DNA from: Deltaproteobacteria bacterium
GTDB lineage: Bacteria; Desulfobacterota; Desulfobacteria; Desulfobacterales; Desulfobacteraceae
Assembly: GCA_027858995.1 (NCBI GenBank)
Contig: JAQIBP010000146.1
Span: 1-62,935, forward strand
DNA: 62,935 nucleotides
Reading direction: 5' to 3'
This document shows positions 7,392 to 16,855 of this stretch, in pieces. Positions within the stretch are counted from its first letter, which is position 1. Each line of letters begins with the position of its first letter. Under the pieces are notes generated by a model, which was given only the letters and a program-made list of their open reading frames with translations, searched no databases and was not told the DNA's origin. The position numbers were made by a program, and so were the translations under genes.

Positions 7392-8042
7392 GTGGTGGAA
7401 TCCAGATTTGGGCAGTTAAAAGAAAAAGAAAAACTGGCAAGAAAACAGATTGTCATTGAATCTGCTCTGGCACTTTTTTCAAAAAAACCATTTTTTAAGG
7501 TTGGCATTCGGGATGTTGCCCGGGAAGCAGGGATCTCTCCTGCAACTATTTATAGATATTTTCCAAGCCAGGAAGAGTTGTTTAATGAGGTCTTTCTCCA
7601 GAGTATTGCTTCAGTTAGCAAAGAGTTCAAAACAATGGTGCAAAAGGACAAGCCTGCAAGCATTGAAGAGTTCAGTATAAAGTTTGTTGACCATCTTATT
7701 GAAAATGAATCCACATTTCAGATGACAACTTACCTGATGTTGAAAAGTAATGAGGAAAACCCAATTATAGGTAGGTTCAATTCTATTACCAGAATATTTT
7801 TTAATCTTTTTGAGCAGCTTTTAATAAGGCATGGTGTAGAAAAAGAGAGCGCAAGAATCTATTCCCACTCTTATATTGCATCAATCACAGGAATTTTAAT
7901 GGCGTTCAGACACTATCCCAAAGATAAAAAAGCCATTCGGCAGCGTATTCTCAAAATAATAAAAACTACGTCCTCTCTTTATACTGATCAACTGATTAAC
8001 AAAACTTCTCTCTCACATGGGGCTTCCCGTGTAAAAGGCTAA
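7392..8042 (+). CDS. TetR/AcrR family transcriptional regulator
   Basis: The N-terminal helix-turn-helix is clear (VGIRDVAREAGISPATIYRYF, roughly residues 40-60), followed by a typical alpha-helical ligand domain; total about 216 residues. I place the start at the GTG at 7392 because AAGGCGGTGATC (7377-7388) matches the anti-Shine-Dalgarno complement at 11 of 12 positions. That site overlaps the GTG at 7383, so the upstream GTG cannot easily be used. It diverges from the Cys-rich/phosphagen kinase unit and may regulate it or itself. No hint of the ligand is visible. Confidence 0.85.
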   Translation: MVESRFGQLKEKEKLARKQIVIESALALFSKKPFFKVGIRDVAREAGISPATIYRYFPSQEELFNEVFLQSIASVSKEFKTMVQKDKPASIEEFSIKFVDHLIENESTFQMTTYLMLKSNEENPIIGRFNSITRIFFNLFEQLLIRHGVEKESARIYSHSYIASITGILMAFRHYPKDKKAIRQRILKIIKTTSSLYTDQLINKTSLSHGASRVKG

Positions 8043-8406
8043 TCTGAGAGAATCCTCTCCTGACCAAAATCTGGCTTTTCAAGGCTGGTTTTCTACTTGT
8101 TATTGCATGTACCTTGATTCAAAATTGTATTAAAACCAATACTTCCGAGAGTCGCTATGTAGACCCCGATCCACTCAAGCAGTTTGTTCGCTGATTTCTG
8201 ATGGATTCCAATGTAAAATATGTTTAAGAAGCGGTTTCACTCTCTGCCAGTCACTTGAAGCTTTTTCTGCCAACCACAAATCGTAATTTTTTTGTAAATT
8301 TAGCCAAAAATTGTTCCTCGTATTGACAAAAGGCAAAAAAGCATTTACTTATCTTTTTATCCTTGACAGAGTTGGGTTTTTTCCACCGGTTGGAGGCGGA
8401 TAGACT
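8043..8406. other. Intergenic region before the glycogen operon, with a weak promoter candidate
   Basis: No gene is seen in 364 bases. A TTGACA at 8323-8328 with TACTTA 17 bases later (8346-8351) is a possible sigma-70 promoter for the operon. A second TTGACA at 8363 has no matching -10 box. The first gene has a strong GGAGG (8392-8396) upstream of its ATG. A small GAGAG/CTCTC hairpin just after the tetR stop lacks a T-tract. Confidence 0.35.
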
Positions 8407-9114
8407 ATGAGAACCTCAAAATTTGAAGAACGGTATGATAGAAATTTTGATACGCTTTCTCTTGAGGAGCAAAAGACCCTGAGTACATCAAAAGTTGTCG
8501 TGATTGGTTTAGGAGGTCTTGGCGGAGGCGTATGTGAGATGATGGCAAGGGTTGGTGTTGGCCATTTAACCCTGATTGACGGGGATTCATTTGAAGCCAG
8601 CAATTTAAACCGTCAACTCTTGAGTGAAGAACGTCTGATAGGGGTTCCCAAGGCCCAAGCGGCAAAAGACAGGGTTAAAGCCGTCAACTCCGAGATCATT
8701 GTAAAGCATCTGGTTGAATACCTGGATGAATCCAACCTGTATGAACGGGTAAAAAATGCTGAGGTGATTATGGATTGCCTGGATGCCATAGATACAAGAT
8801 TCCTGTTGCAAAAAGCTGCTCGAAAAGCATCCATTCCCATAGTATCGGGCGCCATTGCAGGCGTTACGGGTCAGGTGACAACTATTTTTCCCGGCGATAA
8901 AGGGTATGAGCTGATATATGGGATAAAAGGGGGAAAACAATCAAAAGGGATTGAGACAAGAACCGGTAATATTGCCTATTGCGCGCTTTTTGTTGCTGCC
9001 CTTCAATCCTCCGAATGTCTGAAAGTTTTGTTGGATCGTGGAGATATTCTTCGAAATAAACTGTTGATCGCAGAATTATGGACCAATACTTTTGATATCG
9101 TGGATTTGCTTTAA
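8407..9114 (+). CDS. ThiF/MoeB/HesA family E1-like adenylyltransferase
   Basis: A 235-residue Rossmann-fold protein with the E1 nucleotide loop VIGLGGLGGGV (about 31-42), LIDGDSFEASNLNRQLL (about 57-73) and the DCLDAIDTR segment. Relatives adenylate the C terminus of ubiquitin-like sulfur carriers (ThiS, MoaD) or act as TcdA-like tRNA dehydratases. It lacks the CxxC zinc pairs of full MoeB/ThiF proteins. No ubiquitin-like partner gene is adjacent. It is the first gene of the run that continues with the sirtuin 63 bases later and the glycogen enzymes, but its job there is unknown. Confidence 0.8.
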   Translation: MRTSKFEERYDRNFDTLSLEEQKTLSTSKVVVIGLGGLGGGVCEMMARVGVGHLTLIDGDSFEASNLNRQLLSEERLIGVPKAQAAKDRVKAVNSEIIVKHLVEYLDESNLYERVKNAEVIMDCLDAIDTRFLLQKAARKASIPIVSGAIAGVTGQVTTIFPGDKGYELIYGIKGGKQSKGIETRTGNIAYCALFVAALQSSECLKVLLDRGDILRNKLLIAELWTNTFDIVDLL

Positions 9115-9177
9115 CTCTGGTTTGACTGCATTTTAATTGGGTCGGTTGAAATCAATTTTGATGAAGAGAGGTCTTTA

Positions 9178-9912
9178 ATGTATACTAAGGCAGCAAAGAT
9201 TATTAAATCATCCAGGCGGTGTGTCACATTTTCAGGTGCAGGTATTTCAGTGGAAAGCGGTATCCCGCCGTTCAGGGGGGAAAATGGTCTTTGGAATAAA
9301 TATGATCCCCAGACCTTTGATATCCAGTATTTTTACAGCCATACCCGGCAGTCCTGGGAGGTGATCAGGGAAATTTTTTATGACCTGTTTGGAAAAGTAA
9401 GACCCAATGCAGCCCATTATGCTCTGGTGGAACTTGAGGCCAACAATATGTTAAGTTCAGTGATTACCCAGAATGTGGATAACCTGCATTATGATGCGGG
9501 CAGTAAAGTCGTTCATGAATTTCATGGGTCTTTTAAAAACCTTGTCTGTCTTAAATGCAGGGCAAAATACAAAATTTCCCAAATTGATCTGAATGTTCTG
9601 CCCCCGGTGTGTAAAAAATGTGGCGGGATTTTAAAACCGGATGTGATTTTTTTTGGAGAAGCCATTCCCGAACCTGCATGTACCCATTCATTCAATGAGG
9701 CAAAAAAGGCAGACTGCTTTATCTTGATCGGTACTACAGGGACCGTGGCTCCGGCAAACACGATTCCATCGATTGCAAAATCAAATGAAGCTAAAATTAT
9801 TGAAATAAATCCTTATAAGTCTGAATATACAAGTTCTGTTACTGATATTTTTCTTGAAGAAAAGGCAAGTATTGCCATGGAAAAATTGATGGAAGAGATC
9901 GATAAATTATAA
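9178..9912 (+). CDS. Sir2-family NAD-dependent protein deacetylase (sirtuin)
   Basis: A 244-residue class of CobB/SrtN-type sirtuin that removes acyl groups from lysines using NAD+. GAGIS (20-24) and FRGENGLWN form the NAD site. QNVDNLH follows near residue 98, and the catalytic histidine is H116 in EFHGS. A structural zinc site is formed by C124/C127 and C145/C148. The Tyr-x-x-Arg pair of desuccinylase-type sirtuins is not seen in its usual place, so deacetylation is more likely. Its stop is two bases before the ATG of the debranching enzyme, so the sirtuin is in the glycogen operon and may control those enzymes (inference). Confidence 0.9.
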   Translation: MYTKAAKIIKSSRRCVTFSGAGISVESGIPPFRGENGLWNKYDPQTFDIQYFYSHTRQSWEVIREIFYDLFGKVRPNAAHYALVELEANNMLSSVITQNVDNLHYDAGSKVVHEFHGSFKNLVCLKCRAKYKISQIDLNVLPPVCKKCGGILKPDVIFFGEAIPEPACTHSFNEAKKADCFILIGTTGTVAPANTIPSIAKSNEAKIIEINPYKSEYTSSVTDIFLEEKASIAMEKLMEEIDKL

Positions 9913-9914
9913 TT

Positions 9915-12900
9915 ATGGAAACCTTGCTCAATATTACTCAATCTCCAATTCCCGGAAAATCCCGGGTCATGTATTGTGGGGATTGTGTTTTGTTCACTTT
10001 AACGCTTTCAAGCAGGATCAAAGGCAGGGCATGGGTGAGAACCAATCTTGGTTCTGCTGCCATTGCGAGAAAAGAAGTTATAAGGCGGGTGGAAAAAAAT
10101 GAAATAAACCTGGATCAAGCCTGGTATGATATTGAAATGGAGTCTGAAAACGATCTTGTTTTTAAAATTACGCTTCCATTGCATCAAACAGGATTTTTTC
10201 AGGCAAAATGCTTTTTTACTCCGGATAAAAGCACCACCCCTATCTGGCCAGCCGGGGACAATTGTTTTTTTAGTGTAGAACCGGCCGGCACCTGTTGTGC
10301 CAATATCATTTATAATGCCTTTGTCAGGCAGTTCGGCAGATCCAAATCCGATGTGCCAAAAGAGACTGGCGAAAAGGATCTGTCGTTAATTATTAAACGA
10401 CTTGATGCAGAAGGGTATACGGTTATTCCTGAGTCAGGGAAATTCAGGGATCTTAAAAAACAGGTAGAGTTTATCTTTTCGCATCTTGGTTGCCGTGTCC
10501 TCCACTTGCTCCCTATACATCCAACTCCAACAACCTATGCCAGGATGGGACGGTTTGGCAGTCCTTATGCAGCTTTGAATTTTACACAAGTTGATCCGGC
10601 CCTGGCTGAGTTTGATCCTTCAGCAACGCCGCTGGAACAGTTTATGGAACTGGCCGATATGGTTCATTTTCATAATGGCTATCTGTTTATGGATATTGCC
10701 ATTAACCATACCGGATGGGCAGCCTCTATCCATGGAACAAATCCTGAATGGCTGGTCAGAGGCGAAGACGGAAAGATAGAGGCGCCTGGCGCCTGGGGTG
10801 TTGTCTGGGCAGATTTGACAAAGCTGGATTATTCAAACATTGATCTTTGGAAATATATGGCAGATGTTTTTTTGCTGTGGTGTCACAGGGGTGTTGACGG
10901 GTTCAGGTGTGATGCCGGCTATATGATTCCCGTTGAAGCCTGGGAATATATTGTTGCAAAAGTAAGACAGCAATATCCTGAAACGCTTTTCTTTTTAGAA
11001 GGACTTGGGGGAAAGGTTAGTGTAACACGCGACATTTTAAGCAAGGCAAACTTTAACTTTGCCTATTCAGAATTATTCCAAAATTATACTAGACAGGAAA
11101 TATCAAATTACCTGCCAACCGCCTTTGAGATATCAAACTTCTATGGGCATACCATTCATTTTGCAGAGACCCATGACAATAATCGCCTGGCATCTGTTTC
11201 AAAGCGGTATGCAAAAATGAGAACTTCTCTTTGTGCACTTTTTTCAATATGTGGTGGATTTGGATTTGCCAACGGGGTAGAATGGTTTGCCACTCAAAAG
11301 ATTGATGTACATGAATCAAGCAGCCTTAACTGGGGTAATAAAACCAATCAGGTAGAACATATTTCAAGGTTGACCCTGATATTAAAAAACCATCCCGCTT
11401 TTTTTGGTCGGACCCGGCTTGAATTGATTCAAAAAAATCAATCCGAATGCCTGGTTTTGCTGCGGTACAATGAGAGACGGGATAAAAAACTTCTTATTTT
11501 AATTAATCTTGATTGTGAAAATTCAAATGAGGCATCCTGGAAAAGACAGGATGCCAATATTGAAAAAACAATATTGTTTGACCTGATCTCAGGTACCCAA
11601 ATCGAAACTCAAAAGGTTGAGGGTCATTGTGTGATGCGGCTGACACCAGGAGAGGTTTTGGTCCTGACGCCTGATCCTGATGATATGGATTCTATTGAAA
11701 AGAAAAGGAAAACGGACAGCCAGACCCCTGAAAGAGTTTATTTGCAAAAGCTAAAGGCAAAAGTATTGGCGATTCATACCGCGTTCAAGGGCTACGGGAA
11801 TGTAAAGGGCAATAATGTTGAACAAGAAGCTTTATCATTTGCCCGTGATCCTGTTGAATTCATTCGCTCTTTTAACAAGGAGTCAAAAGAAAGCAGGGTG
11901 ATCGTATTTGACGTTTCAAGGGATAAAAAACGTCAAATGATGATTCCACCGGGGTTCTTTCTTTTAGTAAAATGCAAAACCGGGTTCAGGGCCAAAATTC
12001 TTGATGAAAAAAAATCAATTAAAACCTCTTTGGGATACGAAGAAGGGATCTCAACCCACGATAAAAAAGGTTTTTTTACTCTCTTTTTCCCACACGAAAT
12101 AAAGAATCAACATAAAGCATGCACCTTAAATCTCAGGGTATTAAAAACCAATGGCACACAGGTTAAAAAAGTTTCATTGTTATACCTTGCCCCCTGTAAT
12201 GCTCTATATATGAGTTCGTCCTTTACAAGAAAGGAAATTGTAAAAGCACCTTTTTTAAAATTATTGGGCACCAATAAAAGAGGGAGCATGATGCGGGCAG
12301 CTGCCTTTTGGTGTAAACTTGACAGCCGGTATGATGCCCTGCTTGGGGCAAATATGGCCAAAAACAGACCGGAAAACAGGTGGATGGTGCTTTCAAGGTG
12401 TAGAATCTGGGCCGTATTCCAGGGATACTCTATAGAGCTTGCATTGGATTGTCTTGAAAAATTTACATTTTCCTATGATCATGGAGGAAAATGGCTATTT
12501 CACATCCCAACCTCGGAAGGCAAGTATTATGCTCTGGAACTCTACCTGTCCATTGATCCGGAAGACAATCGTACCTATCTTTTCCTGTCAAGAGCCAGAT
12601 CCAATGATAATGACAAGTTCTTTTTAAATGATGACAAAGGGATCACCATTATCATCAGACCTGATATTGAAGACAGAAGTTTCCACGAGACTGTTAAGGC
12701 ATTTAAGGGTCCTGAAAAACAATGGCCTGATGCTGTCTCAGTTTTTCAAAAAGGGTTTTCCTTTTCACTTTCAAATGGGAAAACTCTTAGTGTGAACATA
12801 TCAAAAGGTGAGTTCGTGCACGAGCCCGAATGGCACTACATGGTCCATCGTCCTTTGGAAGCCCAGAGAGGTCTTGATGCAGACTCTGATCTTTTCAGCC

Positions 12901-14231
12901 CGGGATATTTCAGGGTTTTTTGCCTGGGGGGAGAAAAGGTGTTGCTCAATGCTGATGTAATTGAAGATCAAAATAGGGAAATCGACTTTGATAAACATAT
13001 AAATACCTTGGAATTCAAAACTTTTGAAAAAGGAATGCCGCTTTCTGAGGCTGTATATAGAGGTCTTGATGCGTTTATAGTGAATAGCGGCAATGATAGG
13101 AGTGTGATTGCCGGATATCCATGGTTTCTGGACTGGGGAAGAGACAGCCTGATATTTTGTAGAAGTCTGATTGAACTGGGTCGGTTCTCAGATGCCAAAG
13201 CCGTCTTAAGATTGTTTGGTAGGTTTGAAGATAATGGAACCTTACCGAACATGATTTGTGGTGAGGATGCCCAAAACATCGAAACTTCCGATGCACCGTT
13301 ATGGTTCTTTTCCTGTTGCAAGGATTTAGTTGAAAAAGAGAAGAGTAATAATTTTTTATATGAAACTCTAAATAATCGGACGATTAAAGATATTCTTCTA
13401 TCCATTGCCCATTCCCTTATAAAAGGAACCAAAACAGGGGTGGTTGCCGATCCTGAAACCATGCTGCTGTATAGCCCGTCTCATTTTACATGGATGGATA
13501 CCAATTTCCCGGCAGGATCTCCACGGCAGGGATATCCTGTTGAGATTCAGGCGTTATGGTACAATGCACTGGTCTTGCTGGCATCCGTTGATGCAGCTAA
13601 TAAAATGGACTGGCAAAAAAAGGCCAAAATAGTTCAAATAGCAATTATAGATCTTTTTTATAATAAAAGATCCGGGTTTTTTTCCGATTGTCTTCATTCC
13701 AATGGTCCTGTTGGTGCAAAGAATGCTGTTCCGGATGATGCACTAAGACCGAACCAGCTGTTTTTGTTTACACTTGATGTAATCAAAAATAAAGAAATTG
13801 CCCAAAAATGTGTTGAAACATGTCAACAACTGCTGGTTCCGGGAGCGATTAGAAGCCTTGCTGACTTAAAGGTTGAAACTCCCATCAATATTATTTATAA
13901 TGATAAGTTAATAAAAGATCCCTATGCTCCTTATTCGGGAGAATACAAGGGGGACGAAGATACGCAGAGAAAACCTGCCTACCATAATGGAACAGCATGG
14001 ACCTGGCAGTTTCCAGCATTTTGTGAAGCATGGGCAAAAGCATTTGGTAAAAACAGTCATTCTACAAGTCTTGCATGGCTGGGCAGTGTGATTCATTTAA
14101 TGAGAAAAGGTGCTGCAGGATATATTCCTGAAATCCTTGACGGTGATTATCCCCACACGCCAAGGGGATGTGATGCACAGGCCTGGGGAACAAGTGAGTT
14201 TGCCAGGGTCATGCATAAGTTATCACACTAG
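9915..14231 (+). CDS. Two-domain glycogen debranching enzyme (GH13-like glucanotransferase + amylo-1,6-glucosidase)
   Basis: A 1438-residue protein resembling the eukaryotic indirect debranching enzyme in layout. The N-terminal third is a GH13 barrel with an intact triad: D333 (GFRCDAG), E362 (FFLEGLGG) and D421 (ETHDNN). The C-terminal third is a GDE_C/GH133 (alpha/alpha)6 domain with PWFLDWGRDSLIF near residue 1068 and a GCDAQAWGTSE tail near 1420. The central 400 residues are less conserved and may bind glucan. Together they would move short maltosyl stubs and then hydrolyse the remaining alpha-1,6 glucose. No signal peptide is seen, so it is cytoplasmic. It is followed 26 bases later by the phosphorylase that needs this activity. 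Confidence 0.88.
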   Translation: METLLNITQSPIPGKSRVMYCGDCVLFTLTLSSRIKGRAWVRTNLGSAAIARKEVIRRVEKNEINLDQAWYDIEMESENDLVFKITLPLHQTGFFQAKCFFTPDKSTTPIWPAGDNCFFSVEPAGTCCANIIYNAFVRQFGRSKSDVPKETGEKDLSLIIKRLDAEGYTVIPESGKFRDLKKQVEFIFSHLGCRVLHLLPIHPTPTTYARMGRFGSPYAALNFTQVDPALAEFDPSATPLEQFMELADMVHFHNGYLFMDIAINHTGWAASIHGTNPEWLVRGEDGKIEAPGAWGVVWADLTKLDYSNIDLWKYMADVFLLWCHRGVDGFRCDAGYMIPVEAWEYIVAKVRQQYPETLFFLEGLGGKVSVTRDILSKANFNFAYSELFQNYTRQEISNYLPTAFEISNFYGHTIHFAETHDNNRLASVSKRYAKMRTSLCALFSICGGFGFANGVEWFATQKIDVHESSSLNWGNKTNQVEHISRLTLILKNHPAFFGRTRLELIQKNQSECLVLLRYNERRDKKLLILINLDCENSNEASWKRQDANIEKTILFDLISGTQIETQKVEGHCVMRLTPGEVLVLTPDPDDMDSIEKKRKTDSQTPERVYLQKLKAKVLAIHTAFKGYGNVKGNNVEQEALSFARDPVEFIRSFNKESKESRVIVFDVSRDKKRQMMIPPGFFLLVKCKTGFRAKILDEKKSIKTSLGYEEGISTHDKKGFFTLFFPHEIKNQHKACTLNLRVLKTNGTQVKKVSLLYLAPCNALYMSSSFTRKEIVKAPFLKLLGTNKRGSMMRAAAFWCKLDSRYDALLGANMAKNRPENRWMVLSRCRIWAVFQGYSIELALDCLEKFTFSYDHGGKWLFHIPTSEGKYYALELYLSIDPEDNRTYLFLSRARSNDNDKFFLNDDKGITIIIRPDIEDRSFHETVKAFKGPEKQWPDAVSVFQKGFSFSLSNGKTLSVNISKGEFVHEPEWHYMVHRPLEAQRGLDADSDLFSPGYFRVFCLGGEKVLLNADVIEDQNREIDFDKHINTLEFKTFEKGMPLSEAVYRGLDAFIVNSGNDRSVIAGYPWFLDWGRDSLIFCRSLIELGRFSDAKAVLRLFGRFEDNGTLPNMICGEDAQNIETSDAPLWFFSCCKDLVEKEKSNNFLYETLNNRTIKDILLSIAHSLIKGTKTGVVADPETMLLYSPSHFTWMDTNFPAGSPRQGYPVEIQALWYNALVLLASVDAANKMDWQKKAKIVQIAIIDLFYNKRSGFFSDCLHSNGPVGAKNAVPDDALRPNQLFLFTLDVIKNKEIAQKCVETCQQLLVPGAIRSLADLKVETPINIIYNDKLIKDPYAPYSGEYKGDEDTQRKPAYHNGTAWTWQFPAFCEAWAKAFGKNSHSTSLAWLGSVIHLMRKGAAGYIPEILDGDYPHTPRGCDAQAWGTSEFARVMHKLSH

Positions 14232-14257
14232 TTTTTGTAATAGGAGATTGTGTACAT

Positions 14258-16822
14258 ATGGAAGAGATACAAATTTACAAGGTATATCCCGCTATCCCGG
14301 AACCCTTATCCTTTCTGGATTATCTTGCCAGGAATCTGTGGTGGTGCTGGAATCCTGAAGCCATTGAGTTGTTTCATAGAATAAATCCGGCACAATGGGA
14401 AAAAACCGGGAAAAATCCAGTGGCTTTGCTTTCTCATATATCCCAGAGACGATTTGATGAACTTTCAAAGGATGAAAGCTTTTTGGGCCATCTTAGACGG
14501 GTAAAGGCTAAATTTGAAAGAATGTTTTCCTATGTATCGCAAATCAAGGAATTTGATTTGGGTCCCAAAGAGACGATTGCGTATTTTTCCATGGAGTTCG
14601 GCCTCCATGAATCACTCCCGATTTTTGCAGGCGGGTTAGGGGTTCTTGCCGGAGATCATTTAAAAGCATCTTCTACTCTTGGAATTCCTTTGACGGGTAT
14701 CGGTCTGTTATTCCGGGAGGGTTATTTTAAGCAATTTCTTGACCATAACGGATGGCAGCAGGAAACCTATCCTATCACTGACATGTTTGATTTTCCACTT
14801 CAAAAGGTTAAGGACAGTTCAGGATTTGAGATTAAGATTGAAATACCGGGACCCGATGGCTTGATCATAGCTTGTGTCTGGCAACTAAAGGTTGGTAAAA
14901 TCAAACTATTTTTGCTGGATACCAACTTGCCGGAAAATCCAGCTATAATCAGGGATATCACATCAAGGCTCTATGCCAGTAATGATGAAACCCGTGTTGC
15001 CCAGGAAATATTATTGGGGATTGGCGGGATAAAGGCTTTGAGGGCCATGGATATGTTTCCTAACATCAGCCATATGAATGAAGGACATTGTGCTTTTGCC
15101 GGGTTGGAACGAATTTGTATTATCATGGACAAATATGATGTGGATTTTGAAAGCGCATTTCAAATTTGTAAGAGAAGCTGTGTTTTTACCACCCATACCC
15201 CTGTGGCTGCAGGGCATGATGAATTTGAAAAAGAATTAATTCTTCCATATATCCAGCTCTATGCTGATAAATTTGCCATTTCCAACAATAAACTGCTCTC
15301 CTGGGGAGAGACACATGGTATGAAGGATACAGGCAAATTTTCCATGTTTATTTTTGGTGCTAAATTATCCGGGTATGTCAATGGTGTAAGTCGGCTTCAC
15401 GGGCAGGTGGCCCGTAAGATGTGGCAATCTTTATGGCCAAGGCGAAACGTGACAGAAATTCCTATTTCACACATCACCAACGGTGTCCATATCTGTTCTT
15501 ATCTTTCCCGGCATAAAAATGCTTTATTTGAGCGTTATTTATCCTCAGACTGGTCCAACAGGTTGGCCAACCGGAATCTGATTTCAAGGATAGACAATAT
15601 TGAGGGAGCAGACCTTTGGCATGTGCATGAACTGGATCGGTCCAGTTTGATAAAAAAATGCAGAGATACATTGCAGGTACAATATGAAAGACGGAATGCC
15701 CCCAGGACTGTGCTGGATGAAGTCGTAAGTGTATTGGATCATCGGGTGCTGACCATCTGTTTTGCCCGGCGGTTTGCCACTTACAAACGGGCTGGACTCT
15801 TACTGAAAGACATTCCGCGTTTGACAAGGCTCATTACTGATGAAAACAGGCCCATTCAGATTGTATTTGCTGGTAAAGCCCATCCCAATGATAATGAAGG
15901 CAAAGATATCATTAAACAGATTGTTGAATTTGCAAGGCTGAATAATGTCAGGCATCGGGTTGTTTTTCTTGAAAATTACGATATTAACATTGCTAGATAT
16001 ATGGTCCAGGGATGCGATGTATGGCTTAATACACCCAGAAGGCCCAATGAAGCTTGCGGTACTTCTGGTATCAAAGCTGCTGCAAATGGAGGGTTGAATC
16101 TTTCCATCCTTGATGGCTGGTGGTGTGAAGGATTCAGAGAGAGTCGGGGCTGGAGTATTGGAAATGGAGATTTTTATGATGATCATGAATACCAGGATGA
16201 GGTAGAAAGCCAGGCGCTCTACAATATCCTTGAAAATGATGTAATTCCAACCTTTTATGACAGAAAAAGAGGCAATCCATCTGTAAAATGGATAAAGATG
16301 ATGAAAGAGGCCATGAAAATGGCTATCATAGATTTTTCAAGCGACCGGATGGTCCGGGACTATTCGGAAAGATATTATATCCCGGCATCAAAAAATTTTC
16401 AGGTGTTAACTCAAGACTCCGCCTGGAAAGCCAAAGAACTGGCACTGACCCAGTCCCGGTTGATTTCCTTGTGGAGCAGTATTCGAGTATCAACGCCCAA
16501 GCTTATCACAGAGGCTGATTTTACAGTTGGAGATACCTTCAGGATCACCCTTGAGGTTTTTCTTGGCGAATTAACTCCCCAAGAGGTTGAGGTTCAGATT
16601 TATCATGGCAGAGTAAAATCGGCATATCATCTTGAAGGCAGCAGGGCGGAAACCATGTGGCTGCAGGAAACCATATCCGAAGGGTCACACATTTATGCAT
16701 GTACCATCACCTGTTCGGATTCAGGGCGCTTTGGTTATACGGCCAGGGTGATTCCCAAAGGTGATGAGGTCTTAAACAATCATACGCCAGGGCTTATCAC
16801 CTGGACCCATGGAGAGGATTAA
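14258..16822 (+). CDS. glgP: Alpha-glucan phosphorylase (GT35, TIGR02094-type)
   Basis: An 854-residue glycogen/maltodextrin phosphorylase that releases glucose-1-phosphate from alpha-1,4 glucan. It belongs to the shorter bacterial/archaeal branch: the GGLGVLAGDHLKASS segment (about 128-142), VNGVSRLHG, and the PLP lysine K606 in ACGTSGIKAAANGGLNLS. The N-terminal DUF3417-like region (NLWWCWNPEA) is typical of this branch. The start ATG is preceded by TAGGAG. It lies between the debranching enzyme and glycogen synthase in one operon, so synthesis and breakdown are co-transcribed. Confidence 0.92.
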   Translation: MEEIQIYKVYPAIPEPLSFLDYLARNLWWCWNPEAIELFHRINPAQWEKTGKNPVALLSHISQRRFDELSKDESFLGHLRRVKAKFERMFSYVSQIKEFDLGPKETIAYFSMEFGLHESLPIFAGGLGVLAGDHLKASSTLGIPLTGIGLLFREGYFKQFLDHNGWQQETYPITDMFDFPLQKVKDSSGFEIKIEIPGPDGLIIACVWQLKVGKIKLFLLDTNLPENPAIIRDITSRLYASNDETRVAQEILLGIGGIKALRAMDMFPNISHMNEGHCAFAGLERICIIMDKYDVDFESAFQICKRSCVFTTHTPVAAGHDEFEKELILPYIQLYADKFAISNNKLLSWGETHGMKDTGKFSMFIFGAKLSGYVNGVSRLHGQVARKMWQSLWPRRNVTEIPISHITNGVHICSYLSRHKNALFERYLSSDWSNRLANRNLISRIDNIEGADLWHVHELDRSSLIKKCRDTLQVQYERRNAPRTVLDEVVSVLDHRVLTICFARRFATYKRAGLLLKDIPRLTRLITDENRPIQIVFAGKAHPNDNEGKDIIKQIVEFARLNNVRHRVVFLENYDINIARYMVQGCDVWLNTPRRPNEACGTSGIKAAANGGLNLSILDGWWCEGFRESRGWSIGNGDFYDDHEYQDEVESQALYNILENDVIPTFYDRKRGNPSVKWIKMMKEAMKMAIIDFSSDRMVRDYSERYYIPASKNFQVLTQDSAWKAKELALTQSRLISLWSSIRVSTPKLITEADFTVGDTFRITLEVFLGELTPQEVEVQIYHGRVKSAYHLEGSRAETMWLQETISEGSHIYACTITCSDSGRFGYTARVIPKGDEVLNNHTPGLITWTHGED

Positions 16823-16855
16823 AATTACAGACAAGACAATCTGGAGAATAAGAAA

